A DNA stretch of 10,159 nt. It comes from Candidatus Woesearchaeota archaeon (lineage in GTDB: Archaea; Nanobdellota; Nanobdellia; Woesearchaeales; UBA12501). Shown here piece by piece: positions 5,880-10,159 of the stretch (position 1 is the stretch's first letter; the number at the start of each line of letters is the position of its first letter). The stretch is from positions 1 to 10,159 of the forward strand of contig JACOVM010000090.1 of NCBI GenBank assembly GCA_016177345.1, given 5' to 3'. The translations under genes were made by a program, and so were the position numbers. The notes under the pieces were generated by a model. That model had not been told where the DNA came from and did no database searches. It worked only from the letters and a program-made list of their open reading frames with translations.

Positions 5880-7172
5880 ATGGGTAAAATTAGTCCTGTT
5901 TCAGCTAAATACATTGTTCACTCAACCATTGAGATTGATGGGGTTGTCGATAAGCCAGATGTTATCGGCGCTATTTTTGGCCAGACCGAAGGCTTGCTTG
6001 GCGCTGATCTAGAGCTGCGAGAGCTTCAGCGTTCTGGGCGCATTGGCAGAATTGAGGTTAATGTCGATACAAAAACGGGAAAGACAAAAGGGGAAATTAT
6101 TGTTCCTTCTTCGCTCGATAAGGCAGAAACTGCCATTATCGCTGCTGCTTTCGAAATTATCCAGCGGATTGGCCCGTGCAATGCTAAAATTAAAGTCATC
6201 AAGATAGAGGACGTTCGTATTTCCAAGAGAAACTTTGTTGTTACTCGCGCAAAAGAGCTTCTTCGAGAGATGATTGACAGTGTCATGCCAGACTCTCAAG
6301 AGCTCGCAGACGAAGTCTCCTATTCTGTACGAGTTATGGAAGTAGGAGAGTACGGAAATGATCGCCTTCCAGCAGGCCCTGCCATTGACGAATCAGAAGA
6401 GATCATCCTCGTCGAGGGGCGCGCTGATGTATTAACCCTTCTGAAGCATGGCATTAAAAACGCTATTGCCATGAATGGGACGTCAGCTTCTCAAACGATT
6501 ATTGATCTTTGTAAAAAGAAAGAAGTCACCGTATTTGTTGATGGCGATCGGGGAGGTGTTCTGAATATTAAGGAGCTTCTCCAAGTAGCATCCATTGACT
6601 TTGTGACACGAGCTCCAGATGGAAAGGAAGTAGAAGAATTGACCAAGAAGGAAATCCATCAAGCTCTTCGCGCAAAGGTTTCAGCAGAACAAATTCAGGA
6701 TGAGCTTGAACATGCTAAACAGCTGCCGCATCAGCCACCACAACGTGGTTTTAATCAACAGCCCCAAGGTGGTCCACAGTATGGGCGTCAACTACGTCCA
6801 GGCATGTCTTCTCGTGGTCCGCCTGGAGTAGCGATGCAGCAAGCACCACCTGCACGACAGCAACGAACTGCTCTTAGCACGCCAGAACGTGACAAGTTCA
6901 AGGGAATGCTTGATGATCTCGTTGGAACACGGGGGGCGTTCATCCTTGACAACAAATTAAACATTCTTGGGAAAGTTCCTCTCAGCGAGCTTGTTCCAAC
7001 GGTCAACAGCCTTGGCACTGGTGTCTATGCAGTTATCTTTGACGGAAGCGTAGATAAGGATATTCTCCAAACAGCTGAAAAATCGAGAGTAAGGTACCTC
7101 ATTGGCATGGACTCCTCAATCCGACCAGGGGCGTCTAGCGTTCAGATCCTGACAGCAGAACAGCTGGCGTAA
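5880..7172 (+). CDS. dnaG: Archaeal DnaG, Toprim-domain primase-like protein
   Basis: Archaeal DnaG shares the Toprim core of bacterial primase. It is known mainly as a core part of the archaeal exosome, where it promotes A-rich RNA tailing and degradation, with primase activity reported in some species. Seen in 430 residues: the N-terminal family domain (ISPVSAKYIVHSTIEIDGVV), and the Toprim with VEGRADVLTLL at 178-188 (catalytic E179) and VFVDGDRGG at 218-226 (D221, D223). A Gln/Pro/Gly-rich, probably flexible linker spans about 284-330, followed by a conserved C-terminal domain (about 332-428). GGGGGT lies 7 bases before the ATG at 5880 and is a plausible Shine-Dalgarno, needed because the mRNA seems to have a leader. 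Length is normal for the family. The 3' end overlaps the convergent thioredoxin gene by 38 bases. Confidence 0.95.
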   Translation: MGKISPVSAKYIVHSTIEIDGVVDKPDVIGAIFGQTEGLLGADLELRELQRSGRIGRIEVNVDTKTGKTKGEIIVPSSLDKAETAIIAAAFEIIQRIGPCNAKIKVIKIEDVRISKRNFVVTRAKELLREMIDSVMPDSQELADEVSYSVRVMEVGEYGNDRLPAGPAIDESEEIILVEGRADVLTLLKHGIKNAIAMNGTSASQTIIDLCKKKEVTVFVDGDRGGVLNIKELLQVASIDFVTRAPDGKEVEELTKKEIHQALRAKVSAEQIQDELEHAKQLPHQPPQRGFNQQPQGGPQYGRQLRPGMSSRGPPGVAMQQAPPARQQRTALSTPERDKFKGMLDDLVGTRGAFILDNKLNILGKVPLSELVPTVNSLGTGVYAVIFDGSVDKDILQTAEKSRVRYLIGMDSSIRPGASSVQILTAEQLA

Positions 7173-8055
7173 AAGGAGGATGGGCAAGGGAATAAGCAGA
7201 TCGTTCATGTCTTTCATATCTTTCTTTTTCTTTTTGTTGTTCTTTTCTTCGTTGACCTTCTGCAGCAATAGCATCGAGGCATGTCCAAACGTGGCCATTT
7301 ATCATCGAGAACGATTCCCCATTCTTAATGACGTGATCAAGTAATCGTGGTGTTGCCCAAACCAGCCTTCGTTCTTGATCGAGGAGGAAATTAATAGGGA
7401 GTAATACGTTTCCAACAACATACTTCCATATTTGCCTAAATGTTTCTTTATTATACCCTTCTGTTCTTGCAAGGACAGGAAAGGGCACGCCTTCTGCTAC
7501 TCTTTTGACAATAGCTTCCTCTTTATCAAAAAGGAGGTACGCTGTTCCGACCTGTTCTGCTATGGGTTTAAATTCGGGTTGCGTATAGACATATTTAAGA
7601 TAGTCTAGTTGTTCACCACAAGGGGCGCACCAGCTTGCTCCAATAGATATTAAAAGCCCTTTTCCCTCCTGTTGATCTGTAACTCCATCGATAGAAACAG
7701 GCATTCCAATACGTACTTCTTTAGTAACCCATCTGCTAACATCCAAAGTATCTTTTTCACCATATACAATTATTTCATGATTCGGCCACAGCTTTTTGTT
7801 TCTTTCAAGAAGTGCATCTAGTGGTGAAAGAGTTGGTGTTTGTGCTTGATTAGTATCAGCAGGGGCAGTGTGGGCATCCCTCTGTTCTTTTCCTTTGTTT
7901 GCTTCATCTGCTTTATTATCTTCTTGTCCTCCTTGTTTATACACATCAGAAGTTAGGTCTGTTTTTGGCTGGAGGAATCTACATGAGGCCCCAAGTAGAG
8001 TATATGCTCCTGCAAGTAAAAGGTCTCGTCTCCTAAGTTGGTACACAGGGTTCAT
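7135..8055 (-). CDS. Exported thioredoxin-like lipoprotein (TlpA/ResA type)
   Basis: A thiol-disulfide oxidoreductase-like protein, likely facing outside the membrane. Seen in 306 residues: an N-terminal signal with RRRDLLLAG (Tat-like twin arginine), then LLGASC, where C25 could be lipid-modified, although the residues before it are not a classic lipobox. A polar, probably disordered linker spans about 28-78. A thioredoxin fold from about 110-245 carries WCAPC at 142-146 and the cis-proline region LLPINFLLD with P220. The Lys/Glu/Arg-rich tail (about 268-290) is odd for an exported protein. TlpA/ResA relatives reduce or shuffle disulfides in envelope proteins; the substrate here is unknown. 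The start at 8055 is supported by a TATA box 27 bases upstream. The last 38 bases overlap dnaG tail to tail. Confidence 0.85.
   Translation of the reverse strand: MNPVYQLRRRDLLLAGAYTLLGASCRFLQPKTDLTSDVYKQGGQEDNKADEANKGKEQRDAHTAPADTNQAQTPTLSPLDALLERNKKLWPNHEIIVYGEKDTLDVSRWVTKEVRIGMPVSIDGVTDQQEGKGLLISIGASWCAPCGEQLDYLKYVYTQPEFKPIAEQVGTAYLLFDKEEAIVKRVAEGVPFPVLARTEGYNKETFRQIWKYVVGNVLLPINFLLDQERRLVWATPRLLDHVIKNGESFSMINGHVWTCLDAIAAEGQRRKEQQKEKERYERHERSAYSLAHPPFTPAVLLSGSER
7221..7235 (+). terminator. T-tracts after dnaG, inside the thioredoxin gene
   Basis: Plus-strand T5 runs at 7225-7229 and 7231-7235 lie about 50 bases past the dnaG stop codon. They are the antisense of the Lys/Glu-rich tail codons of the thioredoxin gene. 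They are the best candidate for ending the dnaG transcript, since the two genes overlap and leave no free space. Confidence 0.35.
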
Positions 8056-8077
8056 ATCAAAGAGAAACGCTTCGATG

Positions 8078-8089
8078 TATTTAAACCTT
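8078..8089 (-). promoter_or_regulatory. TATA box of the thioredoxin-like gene
   Basis: The minus strand reads AAGGTTTAAATA, centred about 27 bases before the ATG at 8055. A leaderless mRNA follows. Confidence 0.7.
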
Positions 8090-8117
8090 AGTGAGTCAAC
8101 AGTGTTTAACCTTGTCT

Positions 8118-8124
8118 AAAAAAA
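8118..8124 (-). terminator. U7 terminator of tRNA-Trp
   Basis: Seven T on the minus strand begin four bases after the tRNA 3' end. This is a simple archaeal terminator between the tRNA and the thioredoxin promoter. Confidence 0.6.
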
Positions 8125-8128
8125 GAAT

Positions 8129-8298
8129 TGGGGACGCTGGGATTCGAACCCAGATCAGCCGGTCTCTTCATTGAAGCATGAGCTTCAACAGACCGTTTTG
8201 TTTATCATTGCTGCAGTAGCCAGGCACTGCACGGCATTCTGCAGCTCATCGCTCCATTGCTGGAGCCGGCTGTACTAGCCAGGTTATACTACGCCCCC
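8129..8298 (-). tRNA. tRNA-Trp (anticodon CCA) with a 96-base intron
   Basis: Seen: acceptor stem GGGGGCG/CGTCCCC (one G-U), discriminator A73, D stem GTAT/GTAC with a 10-base loop, anticodon stem GCCGG/CCGGC, and T arm CTGGG-TTCGAAT-CCCAG. The anticodon CCA is at 8263-8261, so it reads UGG. Exon 1 is 8260-8298 and exon 2 is 8129-8163. The intron is 8164-8259, at the canonical site after nucleotide 37. CCA is not encoded. Archaeal tRNA-Trp introns are often about 100 bases and, in Haloferax, act as a box C/D guide for methylation of this tRNA. Here C-like boxes GCGATGA (8246-8252) and ATGATAA (8202-8208) are visible, but no CTGA box lies in the intron. The splice-site helix has a C-A mismatch at C34, so the splice motif is a relaxed one. 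Confidence 0.95.
8164..8259 (-). ncRNA. tRNA-Trp intron, possible degenerate box C/D guide
   Basis: The 96-base intron has a GCTGCAG/CTGCAGC stem (8239-8245 with 8210-8216) and a GAAGC/GCTTC hairpin (8173-8186). Its first bases (TGGAG) can pair with CTCCA of the anticodon loop. Two sequences resemble box C and C', but D and D' boxes are not found. Residue 39 is C, so the Um39 target known in Haloferax is absent. A guide function is therefore uncertain. Confidence 0.45.
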
Positions 8299-8327
8299 AT
8301 TGGGATTCCATTGAGGAATGGGCATTC

Positions 8328-8335
8328 TTTATAAG
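8328..8335 (-). promoter_or_regulatory. TATA box of tRNA-Trp
   Basis: CTTATAAA on the minus strand lies about 30 bases before the mature tRNA 5' end. This gives a pre-tRNA leader of a few bases, which RNase P would remove. It fills most of the gap between the surface-protein stop codon and the tRNA. Confidence 0.65.
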
Positions 8336-8372
8336 GATTTCGGGTGCTGCTGGGGATAATGATTTCTCATCG

Positions 8373-10159
8373 TTATTCATCTTCGATTTCAACAATATCA
8401 TCTTCTTCCTGTCCTTGTTGTTTCTTCTTTATCTTTTGCTGTTCCTCTTTTCTCTTGAGCTGCTTGAGGATTGGTTCTTTTTTCTGTCTCATCTTTCTCA
8501 TTCGTTGGATGTCCCTTATCATGAGGATGATCAATATACTAACACAGAGGAAGATGATGATACTGCTTAAGCCGATATTGAGAGTTACCTTCTTGATTGG
8601 CGTACCAATAGCTTTTCCTGTGGCACTGATCTTTCCGAAAAGGTTAGCTATTCCATTTTTGATTGAGGTTACTATGTTTACTGCGGTATGGCTCTCTGTT
8701 GGTTTCATGAGCACTGGTTCTTCTGGTGCCAACATTTCTTCTTTTTCTTTACCGGCTTCTTCCTGTGGTTCTTCAACTGGTTCTGTTGGTTCTTCTGGCT
8801 GGAACAGCTCTTTTCCTACTGGTGCTGGGAAGTCAAGATCGTAGAGTGGTGGATTGCTTACTGGTGTTGGGAGTTGTGGTGTTCTCTTTGGTTCTGATTT
8901 ACCGCCACCTCCTCCGCCTCCACCACCAAGGCCTCCTCCTGGCTGTGCTGGTGCTTTGGGTATATTATCTCGCCCATCTCTTTCTTCTTCCTCTAGTGGT
9001 GTGATGTGAACGGTATCATTTGCATTTATTGTGGTATACCCTATTGCGTTACAAGTAATGTTATACTGGTAGATATCGTGCTGCCCGAAGGTTCTGTTAT
9101 ATCGATGTCGATTGTCTCCACTGAGGTTAAATAGCATAAGGTCTGATAAGGGGTCTCCTGCATCAGGCTCGAAACGGATTGTGCAGTTTGCTGATGGTAT
9201 CGCTAATCCAGATGTGCTATTAATGTATGATGCATTAAACTGGGCGATCGTGCCTGCTACGTGCGGTCCTGTGTTGTCAATGGTGAGATTTGCGCTTCCT
9301 TCAGCAGTAAATCCAGAGAAGCTCGTGACGGTGAAGTTGAGCGTATTAGCCTGGCAGACAATGTTCGTACACTTTCCTATTGCCTCACAATCTGTTCCAT
9401 TTGCTTGGATATCTGCTCTCGTGCTGAAGAATCCATTTCTGGTTGCGATGGTTGTTACAGGGCAGCTTACATTGTATATTGTAAGATCTGCTGTCCCATT
9501 GTAGTCAGCGTCAAGACTGATAAGATTGCTGGTGTTTACACTGATAAATAATGGATCGATGATAACAGTTGTATCGAAATCTGCAGTGCTTGCATTGATG
9601 TTATTCCTGTATCTTATTATTCCATAATCACTGCTCAGGGTTAGGTTTGCTACATTTTCAACGTTAGCAACAGCGCTGAAGTTTGTTGTCGCTGAATTAT
9701 TACTAAACTTGCTGCTCGATGGCAGTATTTTTACAAACACCCTCGTCTCACTGGTGTTCGTTGTTGGGCTATTATCACTACATTGCACACTCCAGTTATG
9801 TCGCCCAGTACTGATTCCTTGGATTACTGTGCTGAAATTAGTGTTATTTGCAACGCCAAATCCAGTCTGATTCGCAGCTCCATCTAGATAGAGATCACAA
9901 CTGATATTCGTGTCTTGATTCTCGATAACCTGCCACGTGAAGTTAATTGAGGTATTGATAATATTCGTGTTGTTATCAGGAATTACCAGGCTTATCGTTG
10001 GTGCTATTTCATCGACTCCTATGAATTCGGTGGTCTGGTTCATGTTAATGTTGGCGTTGGTGTCGTTGGCGATGATGGTTACATTATATCTGCCAGGTGT
10101 TGTTCCAAGGAGATAACTACCGTTGTAGATTCTTGTTCCGCCGGCCTGGGTTAGTGTTA
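8373..10159 (-). CDS. Large membrane-anchored surface glycoprotein, C-terminal part (start beyond window)
   Basis: Not a named family to me. The frame is open to the right edge, giving 594 visible residues; the ATG at 10043 is internal. Seen: Ig/fibronectin-like beta segments outside the cell (for example INFTWQV and TGRHNWSVQCSDNSP), very many N-x-S/T glycosylation sites, and paired cysteines. A Gly-rich hinge lies at about 407-419, then a Pro/Glu-rich stalk to about 485. A transmembrane helix is at about 525-547, and a 47-residue cytoplasmic tail is first basic (RMRKMRQKK) then acidic at the end. This layout of domain array, stalk, single helix and short tail fits a type I surface protein involved in attachment or cell-envelope structure. 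The upstream end and any signal peptide lie outside the window. Confidence 0.8.
   Translation of the reverse strand, partial: TLTQAGGTRIYNGSYLLGTTPGRYNVTIIANDTNANINMNQTTEFIGVDEIAPTISLVIPDNNTNIINTSINFTWQVIENQDTNISCDLYLDGAANQTGFGVANNTNFSTVIQGISTGRHNWSVQCSDNSPTTNTSETRVFVKILPSSSKFSNNSATTNFSAVANVENVANLTLSSDYGIIRYRNNINASTADFDTTVIIDPLFISVNTSNLISLDADYNGTADLTIYNVSCPVTTIATRNGFFSTRADIQANGTDCEAIGKCTNIVCQANTLNFTVTSFSGFTAEGSANLTIDNTGPHVAGTIAQFNASYINSTSGLAIPSANCTIRFEPDAGDPLSDLMLFNLSGDNRHRYNRTFGQHDIYQYNITCNAIGYTTINANDTVHITPLEEEERDGRDNIPKAPAQPGGGLGGGGGGGGGKSEPKRTPQLPTPVSNPPLYDLDFPAPVGKELFQPEEPTEPVEEPQEEAGKEKEEMLAPEEPVLMKPTESHTAVNIVTSIKNGIANLFGKISATGKAIGTPIKKVTLNIGLSSIIIFLCVSILIILMIRDIQRMRKMRQKKEPILKQLKRKEEQQKIKKKQQGQEEDDIVEIEDE

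Noticed and set aside
5806..6012. 68-residue ORF as a separate gene
   Set aside because: Mostly out-of-frame reading of dnaG; kept only as a possible regulatory upstream frame.
8164..8205. A second tRNA (GTT anticodon-like loop CTGTTGA) in the intron
   Set aside because: No matching acceptor or D-arm; the surrounding bases form the tRNA-Trp intron.
8688..9004. Plus-strand ORFs opposite the Gly/Pro/Glu-rich stalk
   Set aside because: Low-complexity shadows (runs of F, W, L, V) of the surface protein codons.
1..10159. CRISPR array, prophage or classical insertion sequence
   Set aside because: No regularly spaced repeats, integrase, transposase or phage-type genes are visible.

Overview
This window comes from an archaeon. 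The evidence is topoisomerase VI, an archaeal-type DnaG, a Dim2/Krr1-like KH protein, a RIO1 kinase, an intron-containing tRNA-Trp, and TATA boxes placed about 27 bases before start codons, which implies mostly leaderless mRNAs. The lineage cannot be fixed from the sequence. The moderately AT-rich DNA, compact layout and Gly-rich, N-glycosylation-rich surface protein would suit a DPANN archaeon or a euryarchaeon.

Layout. Positions 1-2230, minus strand: topoisomerase VI subunits, with top6B overlapping the start of top6A, which is cut by the window edge. Positions 2268-2420: a GC-rich element with inverted-repeat ends and flanking 13-bp direct repeats, which no gene explains. Positions 2424-2996, minus: the KH ribosome-biogenesis protein. 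Positions 3122-4288, plus: a membrane protein with an outside beta-type domain and a cytoplasmic winged helix. Positions 4331-5056, minus: RIO1 kinase. RIO1, KH, top6B and top6A form a known archaeal neighbourhood, here interrupted by the plus-strand membrane gene and the small element.

Positions 5057-5879 hold no convincing protein gene. They hold the RIO1 promoter, several hairpins, a strong TATA box and a structured RNA region from about 5313. Weak but ordered motif matches suggest that this region could be a divergent RNase P RNA. The dnaG promoter and leader follow.

Positions 5880-7172, plus: DnaG. Its 3' end overlaps by 38 bases the convergent gene for an exported thioredoxin-like lipoprotein (7135-8055, minus). 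Positions 8129-8298, minus: tRNA-Trp(CCA) with a 96-base intron. Positions 8373-10159, minus: the C-terminal 594 residues of a large membrane-anchored surface protein, whose start lies beyond the window.

Functionally the window joins DNA topology (Top6), 30S ribosome maturation (KH/Dim2 and RIO1), RNA handling (DnaG, tRNA and perhaps RNase P), and an envelope group (membrane winged-helix protein, thioredoxin lipoprotein, surface protein).
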